Shown piece by piece: positions 10,531-22,403 of a DNA stretch of 64,000 nucleotides (position 1 is the stretch's first letter; each line of letters begins with the position of its first letter). The notes beneath the pieces are model-generated. The model did not search any database. It was not told the origin of the DNA and saw only the letters and a program-made list of their open reading frames with translations. The stretch is from Rhipicephalus microplus. Lineage: Eukaryota > Arthropoda > Arachnida > Ixodida > Ixodidae. Location of the stretch: positions 79,926,317-79,990,316 of the forward strand of contig NC_134702.1 of the NCBI RefSeq assembly GCF_043290135.1. Reading direction: 5' to 3'. Both the position numbers and the translations under genes were made by a program.

Positions 10531-12041
10531 AATTTAAGAGTGCTGATCGTACAAAAAAAAATGGTTACCCAGAAACACCAACAAGCAAGCAAAAAAATGA
10601 TAAATGAGATGAAAGAAATCTTGTCAACCGATAATTCACAACAGACATTCCCGAGTTCACGTTTGTACCCGATTCCTATCTTAGCTTAAGGGGATATCAC
10701 ATCATTTCATAGATAGCTACACGTGACTGCTCATCACAAGCGAGTGTCTAGTTCAGTAACCACCAAGAGGTCATTTTGGAATGTGTTCGCGTTTTGCTGA
10801 AGATGGTTTTCAGGTGATGTTATAAGAAATTCTCCCAATGTGAACGTGCGCCTGTCTATACTTCCATTATAAGAAGGGTTGCAGCGTAAGCGCGAAACCG
10901 CAAAAATGCTGGAAGAAAAACGAACGGAAGGTTAAGAACGTTGAGCAAAGAAAGACAACACGAGCTCAAATAGCAGTTTTTCGTCAATGTATGTCTATAC
11001 TTCATAGCTTTCCCCTTTTATTCTCATTTTGCTTTCTTGACACAATGCAGAAAATTCTGACCACCTTTTTCATATTTAGTGCACGTTAAAAAATGTTACA
11101 TAATCGAAATTCCCGAAGCCTGTTTTTACGCCGTCTCTCATCTCAGTCATATAATATGTTTGAGACAAGCAACCCTGCATAATAATATTATATCACTAAC
11201 TTTTTATTTTTATGAACAAAACAGCAGAGAAGCGATTTGGATTGATGTGTATATTTTGCCGGAAACTACGCAATACGCTACTTCCAGTCAACAACATAAT
11301 TTGATGCTGAGATGACGATCAGACATATTTACAAGCACATATATCTTCAAGATGGGAAATACACGACGAACCCCTCGTATTCACGAAGTCGTCGTAAACG
11401 CATCAGCACGCCGCCACTACCAACAGCAATAACGACATGAAAAAAAAAAATGATCTACGCGCACGCAATTTATAGGCGCTCTAGGCACATCAGCGAAAGG
11501 CATGCCGCGTAGAATATGTCTTTGAGAAGCGCATCTGTGTTTGCAACTTGTTACTTCTTTTTGTCTGTGCGCACATAGTAGAAATCAACATTACGATTCC
11601 ACGTAAGCCACCAAGCGGCAGTGTTTGGACACACATCTCAATGGCACTTCGACCATCAAAAGTTTGTTTAGGAGGTAAGGTTCCTGTTGCGTTGCCTCAG
11701 TTGTATTGATGAGTGAGGAAGGAAATAAAAAAATAATATGGCCAATTTTAGTATTCGATTACATCGCTGATGATATATATTTATCTCTAGCTATAGCGGT
11801 CATCGCTGCTCGACAGCGTACTCACTCATTTTTGTGCGCACAAAGGCCCACCTGGGACTTTTCAAAATAAATAAAAAGAACCCGGCCACCTCATGTCGTG
11901 CGGAAGAGTACTGCTGAAAATAAACGAAAACAAATGTGGTCATTTTATTGCTCCCGATCAGACTTGTTTCGCAACGCGACTCCCTATAGACGTTTTTTTT
12001 TTTTTTGTGGGCGCCGCCATCTTGGTAGCAAGTGGCCCTTT
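10531..12041. other. Stretch without a recognised gene
   Basis: AT-rich with short ORFs only. A YY1-like motif (gccgccatcttg) lies close by at 12013-12024. Confidence 0.5.
12013..12024 (-). promoter_or_regulatory. YY1-like motif
   Basis: The minus strand reads caagatggcggc, matching the animal YY1 core aagatggcggc. Such sites often sit just downstream of promoters. No verified gene starts here, so function is uncertain. Confidence 0.35.
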
Positions 12042-13260
12042 TCTGGTCTGGCAACCCATCTGGCATGCGGGAAGCTCACTGTTTGCATAGAAGGCAAGCG
12101 TGCGGCTGCAGTTTTATCGTTCTTCTTTAGTTTTTACGTGGTGAATTTCAACTGAAGTGATGCAGGTTCCTCAGAAAATGAGTCTATGAGATGTTCGGAC
12201 GAGGTTCAAATTGTTGAGGGTCAATTGATTTCTTATATAGTGCCGCGAACGAGTCCGCCTCTGTTGATGCAGTGTATTTATAGCACCGACTTTCTGCTCG
12301 AAGAAAACGCAGTATTTTTAGGTCTTTATTTTTGAGAATGAGCAACAAGACTTCGAGAGCATAGTGACCATCTTTCTTGAGCTGTAGTCATCTCTTTGTC
12401 TAACAAGATTTCTTTAGGCCGTGCCGTCAAATGGGCTACCACCCTTGCATGAAGCCGTGCGTTGGAGTGTAGTTGTTCGTCTTTATTTCGTGACACTGAC
12501 TGTTTCCGTTAACTGCGCACTAACTGTCGTCCAAGTTGTCTCTCAACTCTGAAGGAGTGGCTGTGTCTTAGCTCATTTGTTTTTACAGGTGTGCACTTGA
12601 ATACAGCTCTTACATCAAACAACGCTGAGGCACGTGCCTGAGCGTCCCCTTCTTATCTCCTTGTTTTAATCGCAATATTTGAGTGACTCTCGTTGCCACG
12701 GTACTTCGACCTGCGATAGAGAGAAATGTCACGTGGTACTGTTTATCAAGGAAATATTGTCCTCGTTGGAATAGCTGTATAGGCTGCGTACATTCCGTTC
12801 ACAGCTGAGGTTGAACATCGGTGTCGAAATCGTAGGGGTTCGTTCGCCTGAGAAGAAGTACTCTGAACATACCCGAGTACTCGCGGAAGGTAGTAAGTTT
12901 TTCCTGTTTAAGTTTTCAAGCCATAGAAGCCGCTGCTCCTTGTCAACAGGAAAACGATGCAACTTGAAGAGTCTGCAGCCACATCTCTCCGCCACAGCTC
13001 CGCGTCTGGTGATGCACATGACATGTTTCTTCAGACAGCAGTTTACTTTTTTTGTAGCTGTTACTGCCCTCCAAAACAGCACAGTGGTTCCATGATGACC
13101 AATTCTTGCCCGTCATAGCAATGAAGAAAAACAAAATCCGCAGGTTGGCTTAATACACGGCGAATTGCTCGACAACGTCACACATACGAGCATCAACAGA
13201 CACACTCCAAGCCGTCACCCGCATAGCAGAGAGGAAAAATGCGTTGGTTGCCAGACCAGA
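12042..13260 (-). mobile_element. Candidate P-like element relic bounded by 15-bp inverted repeats
   Basis: tctggtctggcaacc at 12042-12056 is exactly mirrored by ggttgccagaccaga at 13246-13260. The interval contains a THAP-domain relic. THAP domains occur in P-element-type transposases but also in host proteins. No catalytic core is visible and no target duplication was confirmed, so the element interpretation is tentative. Confidence 0.35.
12729..13134 (-). pseudogene. THAP-type zinc-finger relic
   Basis: Two overlapping minus-strand frames carry the pieces. The N-terminal part (HCAVLEGSNSYKK) lies in the frame starting at 13134. The remainder, with LFKLHRFPVDKEQRLLW, LNRKNLLPSAS, RVCSEYF and a final STPMFNL, lies in the frame starting at 13082. 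The order matches a THAP DNA-binding domain (early Cys pair, HRFP, Trp, CSEHF, terminal hydrophobic motif). Two defects stand out: a frame change after the first Cys region, and Tyr where the last zinc-binding His of CSEHF should be. It is probably a dead fragment of a THAP protein or THAP transposase. Confidence 0.65.
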
Positions 13261-14266
13261 CCTCCTCGCCCAATGCAAAGGTCTGTAGCAGTTCACTCAT
13301 CATGGTGGTCATCATGAAACGGCTTCTTCTTTCTATACGCAACTACTCCTGCCGATCAACTCGTCTTCTTTTATAAACAGTTCTCGCCATCTCAGAGCTC
13401 CGTCCCTCAGTACATGTTCTTTTTGAACTTTCTGTTTCACTCTCTCTGCTTATATAATTAAGCAGAGCTAACGACGTCGTCACGTCACCATTCACTGACA
13501 TTGTTATACAAATGGCACCACAGTCGGTGAAGGCATCTGTAGTAGCGAACAAGCGCTACGGCACCACCATAGATTCTAATCTTTGCTATAAAATTCCGCA
13601 ATTATAGCATAGCCAAAAAAATGCTTCCCATTAGTAATGGATCCTCTGCAGATCATGTTAGCTAAATATTATAGTGCAGCGGACGGACAGAAATCTGCAC
13701 AATAATTTTCATTCAACTAGAATTCATACCCTTTTCTCTTGACGAATGTTCGCAACATGCACTCAAGACCCACGGCCATTGGTTGATTTAAAGCGACACT
13801 GAAGGCCACTATTAAGCCAACGTTTATTGCTGAAATAGCGGTCTACAGAAACCTCGTAGTGTTACTTCTGTGCAAAGGAAGTGCTTATTTTGAAATAAAG
13901 TCACCCTGTAGTGGTCCGCATGAGGTTAGCGCACTTCAGATTATCCATCTCAAGAAGCGGACCGACTGAGATCACCGATGCCATGCACCACGCTGCCCGG
14001 CTTTACTGCGCGGTCGCCGATTCCAGTAGCAGCAGAATGAAAGCAGTGCGAACAACAGCAGCAACAATGGCGTTTGATCAATTTATTGCCGTTGGCTTCG
14101 ATATTGCAGACGTGTTTTTATTTACTGAGCCCCGCTATGTGGCAGGACCTGTCCAATTTAACCACGCGAAAATTGAATTTTAGAACCACTCGCGCATTGA
14201 CCCAAAGTAACGTCCGGTGGTTCTTTTTTTTTTTCGTAAATGAAACAGAACCGAACAAGTGGTATT
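13261..14266. other. Stretch without a recognised gene
   Basis: A 90-codon ORF at 13911-14183 shows no domain. The segment starting near 13787 with agcgacactgaaggcc could be another non-autonomous repeat, but I see no second copy in the window. Confidence 0.4.
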
Positions 14267-15182
14267 TTAAGGCGATAGCGTTAGAGAGCTCATCTTGTCG
14301 AAATCCCGCCATCGGTGTCAGCTCCTCGGTTGTGAACGAAAAATCGTCTGTGCATCTGTGACCGAAAAATCGAGTTCTGGAGATCGCCGTGGAGGCCGCT
14401 ACTTGTGCACGCGTGCGCACGCGATCACCCTGAAAAAGCCGCGCATTCAAAGAAAAAAAGAGTGCTCAAGGTCACGAGGTGTGATAGTTTCTTTTCTCCT
14501 GCCACCCCAACTTGCTTATCTTCGAGCGCTTTCGCCGAGACAAGAGAAGAGATAGTGGAATCGCAGCATGCGACAAAGGTTTGTAACTCCACTCACACTG
14601 GACGGATTCTTAAAATTTTTGCGGCGTTGAACTCGCAGGACAATACGCTCTTCTAGTGAATTCATTTGACGGTTACTTGAAGAAGTGTTTCAGGGCCCTT
14701 TTAACACATTTTGTTCGACAGGTGTCATGATGAAAACAAACCCATTCGGCGATTTGTAGGCGCATTTGGGAGGTCCCAAACTACGTCGAAAAAGGCCAGG
14801 ATTGTGCAGCCATCGCCGCTAAAAACACACAGGAAGCTTCAAAGAGCTCTAAAAATGGACCACTATGTCCATGTAGCGGAAAAAATATCATGCTTTCTAG
14901 GGACGTTGATCAAGCAAACAGCAAACGCTAGATAATATTCTGCTATCTGTGAGCCATTGTGAGACTCTTTATGGCCTACGAGATGGCGAGCGCGCGGCGT
15001 ATTTTTCGGAGGCCGTGCGACTCTTGCTTTCGATCAACAACCTGTATGTACCATTCACGTGCGCGCGCTGGTACGATTCTCTGTGTGCGTGTGTGTGTAT
15101 GTAACAAAACATATTAATAAGCATGCACTTAGCGGTTGAAGGGCGCACATGGGGCCGGATTTCGCTATCACGTTCAACTCTT
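14267..15182 (+). mobile_element. ~0.9 kb dispersed repeat, copy A
   Basis: It aligns along almost its full length with the reverse complement of 48246-49130. Both begin near (g)cgatagcgttagagagctc and end near tagcggttgaagggcg...cgctatc..ttcaactcttaaa. The shared apparent ORF (about 70 codons, starting MFDRCHDEN in both) carries no known domain and is only modestly conserved. Each end contains a cgatagc/gctatcg motif in opposite orientation, which may reflect short inverted termini. Confidence 0.75.
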
Positions 15183-16131
15183 AAAGGGCCACTCACCAGG
15201 CCCCATACCGAGTTTTAGTTAGACAGTGGAAGTTGTGGAGTGTCCGATGAAGAACGTTTTGCCACAAAAATTTTTCGAATTGGCTGATTACGAGCGGAGA
15301 AAACAGGTTTTTTGAAGTGGCGTGAAACGAGGGTGAGAGGAGGCGATCTCGAAACCCTTGCCGATCCTCCTCGTAGCCTTCGCAAGCCGAATCTCTTCCC
15401 CACTCTCTCCAGCATCCGAGCATGAGGTAACCTGCGCATTACGTGCCCAAACATGTCCCACCCCCGAGCACGTGAAGCGTTGCTTTGTTGACCAGCGTTA
15501 TTTTGTGGTCTTCTGCCTGTTTCTTCGAGATTGTTTGGAAACGCTGGCTTAGACGCGGTAGAGTAGATGAGTACAATGAGTGAGCGAACGTGTAGGAGCG
15601 TTCTATGGCGGTTGTCGGCTCAATGCGCTGACCGCGGGAACACGAACGCGTGTGAAACACTGGCACATTAGCAACGCATCTCGTAGCATTTTGCGGTAAG
15701 AAAAAAAAAATGAAAAGAAAACGTGCACAATTTTTATTGCATCTCATTATTTATTTCTAGTTTTATTAATCTCTTAAAGCAACAAATACATAAACTACGC
15801 ATGTTCTGTCAAATATTTTCGCCATGTTGACTCTGTTGATACTGTTGATACTGCCATGTTGATACTGTTGACAACGTCAGAGTAGACTCGTCTACCTAGA
15901 GGACCAACGTCACTGCATTGCCATGTACGTAGGGCCATTCGTACGCCTACGTCATGCCCTCATTCTCTACGCGTGCGGCGGCAGAGGGGAGGGGGAGCAG
16001 CTTTCATTTTAAAATTGGACACATTTTCGCGGCGCGTAGCGTCGCAGAATTCGGCAGACGTGATCATGAACGCCTCGTCTACGCATTGCGCTTGTCAGCT
16101 CAAAATTGTCAAACCTGGTGAGTGGCCCTTT
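15183..16131. mobile_element. MITE-like element with aaagggccactcaccagg ends
   Basis: An 18-bp end (15183-15200) is mirrored at 16114-16131 (cctggtgagtggccctt). The ~950-bp interior has only short ORFs and no transposase. The left end overlaps the last bases of repeat copy A. The right end is doubled into a palindrome. A non-autonomous DNA transposon is the most likely identity. Confidence 0.7.
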
Positions 16132-16151
16132 GAGGGCCACTCACCAGGTTT
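16111..16151. repeat. Perfect 19-bp palindrome with 3-nt loop at the MITE end
   Basis: The left arm aaacctggtgagtggccct (16111-16129) is the exact reverse complement of 16133-16151. The loop is ttg. It amounts to two element ends fused tail to tail. Confidence 0.95.
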
Positions 16152-16227
16152 GAGTAATATTGAGTAATATTGCTAAAGGTAAATGATAAAGGTAAATGAG
16201 TAATATTGCTAAAGGTAAATGATAAAC
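16152..16227. repeat. 36-bp tandem repeat
   Basis: gagtaatattgctaaaggta... starts at 16162 and again at 16198, preceded by a partial gagtaatatt at 16152. It abuts the palindrome directly. Confidence 0.85.
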
Positions 16228-18408
16228 GTTTGTGTTTTGAGAGTCGAAGCCACATGCTATTTGTTTTTGCATCTAATCCAAGTCACAGATTGGCTGCTGT
16301 GTGTGAAGTTAAAAAAGCAACAACAACTGATCGTCTGGGCGAGCCGCGTTGTGCGTTCTGTGGCATATAAATTTGCGAGGACAATGTAATCGTGACTGCT
16401 GGGGAGTGTTTTGGTCGCTGAAAGATATGGCAAGCGGTGACGAGAGAGGAGAAATCATGAAAATCTTGTCGTAAGGTGAGTAAACAAAGCCAAGCATACC
16501 ACTATCGCGATATATTTACTTCACTTGTTTTCTTACAGGGAGCTAACAACAAAGTGTGATCCGGAGAAGCCTGCGATTTTGTCGTTTATTGACAGGTAAG
16601 CAACACTTTTTCATTTAAGAAACGATTGTGCGTGGGCGAGCTTCGTTACAGCGCCCGATACATAACACGGAAGTGCGCATTCATGTATTTACCAGTGCAT
16701 CTTCCGTACATTTTCGCTTAATGGAACTCTCACAGAAGAACGTTGTTGCGTAAGACATTTATGTTTATCGGGAAGCCATGGTGTTTTATTTGCAATGATT
16801 CAACGATTAGGTTTGGCAAGCATAATTGTTTTAGCCGGCTAATGATTTGCATGATATATGCTGCGCATTGATCTTTTTTTACCGTGTTGCGGCGAGAACT
16901 GGAAAAAAAAGGGGGAAAGCATTTACGAAGCCACTCCGTAGGGTTTCCCAGCAGCGGTGGGCCTGTTGTTTGTGCTTATCGAGCAGAAGGGCTACAACTG
17001 CGTTGGCAAGTTACGAGTGGTGTTGACAAAGCAGCACTGCGTACAGTTGCCGTCATGTTCGATGCACTGTGTTTTTGAAGAGGAGATTACTTAGCTAATT
17101 GGCCTATTCTGGGCACATTTGTTTACTCACGAGTTCGATCCAAGGGACAAATAAGATGTGCCTACTTAGCGTATCTCAGAAATCACTTGATTATTGATTT
17201 GACTTGCATTATGGACATGGAAAGATAATATTTGGGCGGACGGCAAACTAATGTACAGTAGAGACAGATAACAAATAATGGCCACTGTTACTATACAAAG
17301 TAGAACAATTTCCAAGCCCCAGCTTCTTTCATATATATTCAAATTGTAAATAATTGAACAATATTTTTGGCAGAAAAATGGTGGTGATCACTTAACCAAA
17401 AAAATCAGATTTTCAGTGGTCATTGCAATGCATGTCGCACATTGTAGCATGCATTTCAGACACTGTTACTATTGTGTTGTCTCTAAATTAACTAAGCACA
17501 AAGATTTTGCATAGTTACTTGACAGCCATTAAGAATTTATGGCTTCTCTTGATGACTGTGGAATGAAATGACCTAATAAGTGAATTAATGCCCACCATGG
17601 ACAGGTGGAGCATACTTTTCAATAGGACAAACAAAAACATCATTGGTGTGCTGAAAGTGGTGCAACATCCTAATGACATAAGTTACGTACTCCCTGCTAC
17701 TTGGCTGTGTTTATTGCTGCTACTGATAAATTGATTAACAACATGCTTATGGATTCATGCAGTACACCGAACAAGTTCTGCAACCCCTTTGCTATGGAAA
17801 TGAGGCTGAAGTGCAAGGTCATACTTAACATTGCTAAACTGAGGTGCTTGTGCCAAGGTTAGGAAGAAACCAAGTGAAGCCAATCTGTTCAACTTCTTGT
17901 GTTTGGGCTGTGTTACAAATGGGCAAAAAAAGTTTGGCTTTTTCTATCTTGATAACTAACTTTTGTTTCCAAATCAATCACAAATACCATGTTTCACTGC
18001 CCGCCTGACTCGAATCGCTGGAGCGTCACTCGTGTTTCCTGTATATTTTTGCATAACATGGTCTGAAATACACATAGTGATTTGTCTGCATTTTCTGGAG
18101 CTTGTCGATGAAGTTAGGGGCTTGCGTTCGACTACCCTGGCTGTCCTTGTGACTGGAGCTCCTTTGCTGCCACCACCGCAGTAACGACCATGGGCATCAA
18201 CATTTTTTTCCCTTTTAACTTTTCTTTCTTTAGTGTTCTTCTACTTGCAAGTGAGCTTTTGAATACAAGTTGTGTGGGTAACTATGTTCACTTTTTCACA
18301 GTCGTATGAGGGTATCTTCACACATTACTTTTACGTGTGCTAGTCAGCCTTCTGATATGATACACAGAACAGATATCACGTGACTTCATACAAGTCTGAC
18401 ATTGTATC

Positions 18409-18414
<6 letters not shown>
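16228..18414. other. Stretch without a recognised gene
   Basis: Short ORFs of at most 73 codons. Nothing recognisable as a gene or complete repeat. Confidence 0.5.
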
Positions 18415-18504
<90 letters not shown>

Positions 18505-18516
18505 TAGATAGATATA
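18415..18516. repeat. Compound (TA)n-(GA)n-(GATA)n microsatellite
   Basis: A TA tract with one tg interruption passes into GA and then TAGA units. Confidence 0.95.
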
Positions 18517-19271
18517 GCGTTCTAATATTGATTTTCCATTTGACACAGTGTTTCATTCAGCATGATGTTTCTTGTAATGTATGCAAAGTAAGAAATCTCT
18601 GCTTTGAAAACTAGACACCGTGGTTTCACAACGTGCATTTATTTACAGAAAGTGTATGCCATCTTAGAATTGGTATGAGCATGAATAAAATATTTTTTAC
18701 AAAGTACCGACTTAAAAAAAGACTGCGTGCTTATACTTTCACATTAGTTCAGCATTTACAATGAACAGAACCTACTTGAAATGCTAAATTATCTGTTCCA
18801 CAGAGGGTAACTGAGTATAGTAGGTGTGCGTCGAGTAGACAGGAAGCGAGAAGACAGTGCGCAGGCATGATGCAGATGGTGGTAAGAATTTTCGGTGACT
18901 GCAGGATGGCAGCAGCGACGAAAATGGCTCACTGTGGTTACAGTGCTAGACTGTTGACCCGAATCACACGGGCATGATCAAAGCTGCGAAGGTCATACTT
19001 CGATGAAAGTGGAATTCAAGAGGTCTGCCATTTTACATGCACATTTTAAAGCCTGAGCAGTTAAACTTTTTTAAAGACCTGAAGTGAAGTTTATCTCGTA
19101 ATCATATGACGGTTTCACCTCATAGAACCTACGCAATATTTTAATTACAAAAATATTTATCAAATTAATTCCTTCCCAGTGAGTGGGCTACACTCTGTCG
19201 CTGCTTCATAATTCCTTGCTAAGTTTCTGGAAGCACCATGGCAGCTGATCACATAAGATGTCACATTACTA

Positions 19272-19466
19272 GACTTGTGAAAGTGTGTCCCGTTACTGCT
19301 GACAGTAATGGTTACGAGAGCACATGAGGGGAAAATGCAGAGTCATCGGTCTACTTCATATTAGGTGGACTTGTGAAAGTGTGTCCCGTTACTGCTGACA
19401 GCAATGGTTACGAGAGCACACGAGGGGAAAATGTAGAATCATCGGTCTACATCATATTAGGTGGAC
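19272..19466. repeat. 96-bp tandem duplication
   Basis: Two copies of a unit starting gacttgtgaaagtgtgtccc (19272 and 19368) follow head to tail with few differences. Confidence 0.9.
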
Positions 19467-19599
19467 GTTAAAGAACCATGGATGGCTAAGCTCTTGCAAT
19501 GCAGCACAAATATTTTAACAATGTGGTTGCTACTGCAGGTGGTGTAGTCCCCTGCAAACTCTTCTTAAATACTGCAGGTTTTGCTGCCTTGTCGTGCCA

Positions 19600-21170
19600 A
19601 ACAAGCTGATAACACAGTTGCGGACAGCTTGCCCAAACAAGTTCACTCAGTGTGCTGACTTTCTCTGTCGAAATCGAGGTTGAAGGCCATCATCGTGAAA
19701 ACTGTCATGCTCACTGTTCTCGTCCCCATTGTCATCGCTGAAACCACCAAAACTTATGTCACCTTCAATACAAAAGTTGTGTAACACTGCATATGCAGCA
19801 ATAATACTGAAAGAACGTTCCGGTAAGTAGTGGTTAATACGGAGCCACTAAATGTAGGGAAAACGGCTCTTCAGTAGCCCAATACGATGCTCCACTATGG
19901 AAAGCAATGAAGCATGTGCAGAGTTGTATTTTACTTCTGCACTATCCATGTAGGACGACCTTTCACCAGGATCATAAGCCAAGTATCGAGGGGGTAGCCA
20001 TCGTCACCTGCAGGATCATGAATGGTGTTGTAGATACTGCTAAAATGACCGAGATCTCTGGAGGCTCGTTAACAATAGGATACAAACAACTAAATGCACG
20101 GTACCTGACTAGCCTGACATTGACCCCGTATTATGCAAAACATGGGTACTACGATGAGGTTGTCATGACATAGCGCATCACTTGACAATACAGCAGCAGT
20201 TAAGCCACAGCTGAGAGATAGGGCACCGGTAGCGTGCAACATAATGACCCTTGTCAGTGCGCTGAAGTTCTATCAATACTGCGAGGAAATCTTTTGATGT
20301 GTAAAAAAAACTGGCGACACGTAAAATGAAGAGGTTATGTTTATTTATCACTGAGAAGGTACTCGCCAGTCACATTCGCGGACACACGCATATGGGACTG
20401 TTGTCGTCCGATCCCGGTTGCAGTGGGTCCACGGCGAGGATTGGCTTGTCCGCGACGCAAATCTGGGAAAACAAAGAGCTACATGAGTCACTGCGAAAAA
20501 AAAAATGCGCACGAGAAAATGGGAATACCGCTACTTGCGAACATGCTGTTGAGGGCGAAATAGCCTTCGCGGTGCCAAAGGCTTCCTTCTGCTCACCCAT
20601 CGCTGCGGCGAAGCTGCCGTTAACACATCCAATCATGCCGGGAAGAGGTCCAAACCTAAGAAATTCCTCCTTCACGGCTGCCTTCTCCGCCGCCGTACTT
20701 GGGAAGTGAACCACTTTTTTGCGGGTCCCGGCGTTGACGATCGCTCGAGCTACACGTCGCACTCAGATGCTGACCGCGGGCTGCGTCACCACTACGGTCT
20801 TCTCGCCTCCCACCGACGACTTGATGGATCCGGTGGCGAAGAAACACAGGGCGCACACCTCTGCCGCTCCACCGAGAGCGCAGACTGCGAGTACATTGGC
20901 GACTTCGTCGCGCAATCACAGCACTGTTGCTTTACTCAGGCGAAAGTGACGCCCAAACTGTTCGTCTGGCATGTCAAACGCGACCTCAACATCCTCCCGG
21001 CGCTTGTTGTAAGCCGCGTCCAAGTAGCCAAACGCCACAGCGAAGGTCGCTGGCTCTGCCTGCACCCCCATTTTTCTCATTCCGTTTGCGACGGGCCCGC
21101 TTGCTCGCTGTTCCGCCGTAGCGCAGAACCGATTCCGTTTGTTTTTGCATAACAAGCGTGTACTCGTCAT
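19600..21170 (-). pseudogene. Dead PIF/Harbinger (HARBI1-like) transposase
   Basis: Minus-strand pieces occur in the order expected for a Harbinger DDE nuclease. The N-terminal FGRHFRLSKAT region (starting at 21170) is followed by TGA at 20916. An open stretch through CFFATGSIKSSVGG reaches a second TGA near 20763. Next come KVVHFPSTAAEKAAVKEEF, FGPLPGMIGCVNGSF and ILAVDPLQPGSDD (down to 20370), then DFLAVL near 20290, GDDGYPL near 20000, VEHRIGLLKSRF near 19880 and AAYAVLHNFC near 19780. Such enzymes excise and insert DNA elements. Beyond the stops and frame shifts, the first catalytic position reads GCVNG where the family has GC(I/V)DG, a D-to-N change. I could not fix the terminal inverted repeats. 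Confidence 0.85.
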
Positions 21171-21172
21171 TT

Positions 21173-21350
21173 TGATGTCACCCCGAATTGCGATTACAAA
21201 TCGTCCCTTGACTGACAGGTTGAACCACCTATTAAAGAGCGTTTATTTTTGCATATTGAGCTCCCTCATTTAATTTTGACGTCACCACAGTTTGAGCTTC
21301 CGGCTCATTACTTGACTTGCAGGTTGAACAACCAATCAAGAAGCGCAAAT
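21173..21350. repeat. ~104-bp imperfect tandem repeat beside the Harbinger N-terminus
   Basis: ttga(t/c)gtcacc recurs at ~21173 and ~21277. Each is followed by a caggttgaac(c/a)a block and then a(a)gagcg-like sequence. It lies just upstream of the transposase start, so it may be part of that element's promoter or termini. Confidence 0.6.
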
Positions 21351-22360
21351 AGGGGCCAAAACGGAATAAGGAACACGAAATAGCAGTTCGTTATACGGCC
21401 ACAGCTATCCATTTACATCTGGGTACTTAAAGGTAGTGCACTTCAACACAAAAAGAACACAAATAATTAAAATTTTCATTTTCATGTGCACTTCATACGT
21501 AGCTTTACAAGCAAAATTGTTTCCAAAAGAATTAGACAATAGCCCAGCGAACTATATCATTCATCAGCAATTATAAGAGGTGGAGTGACCTCATATAATA
21601 CAAGCTGGGCTGTAATTTATACGAGTTTTCCGAATGACGTTTCGAACATAGTAGCAAAATCCTTGAATAACCAGCTGAAATAAACATGTATGCCATTTCA
21701 TGTTCTTACCAGAACAAATAAACAGTGGAATAAGACAACTGGAAAGAAAGTGCATGGTGGGAATGAAGATGTCTTTTATTCAATGCTGTAATTCCGGGCT
21801 GTAACTTGAAGCAAGATATAGTTATGTGTAAAAAAGGGTATTATGTGTATCAAGCAATACGTATTTCAGTTATTGATGTGTTACAATTTGCATTATGTGT
21901 GCGGACGAATATGTACTCTATTTATTGACGTGACCTCCCTGATGTAATGCCTTCGAGTGCTGCGGGGTATCTGATGATTAAATAATAAATAATAAATGAA
22001 TATAGCTAAGGTTACATCAGACACTCAATGTAAATAAAATCACGGTTTTATCGCAAAGATGAAGAAATGAATGTGATGACAACAAATTGTAATGTAATAC
22101 GAAGTGAGGCTGGTAGCTAACTCTTTTGAATCTGATCTTTAGCAACTATTCACAAGACTGGTTTAAAAGAACACGGCAATTTCGGCGACACTTTTCGCAC
22201 ATACTCTTCGCTTTCAGAGTGCAGCATGTGCATGCGAACCGTCCACTGATGGCTGCCGAGAAACGAGCTAACGTACTCGTAAAATCAAAGGACGCATGTT
22301 GATTTTAGAGAAAACGCTCCCCCCGCCCCCCTCACGTCTTTTCACGCACGTTAAAGACAA

Positions 22361-22403
22361 TTTGGGCGTTTCCTCTTTGCTCAAGCAAAGAGGAAACGCC
22401 AAA
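22361..22403. repeat. Near-perfect hairpin, 4-nt loop
   Basis: ggcgtttcctctttgc (22365-22380) is the reverse complement of 22385-22400, with loop tcaa. Three further pairs follow a single bulged g. Confidence 0.9.
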
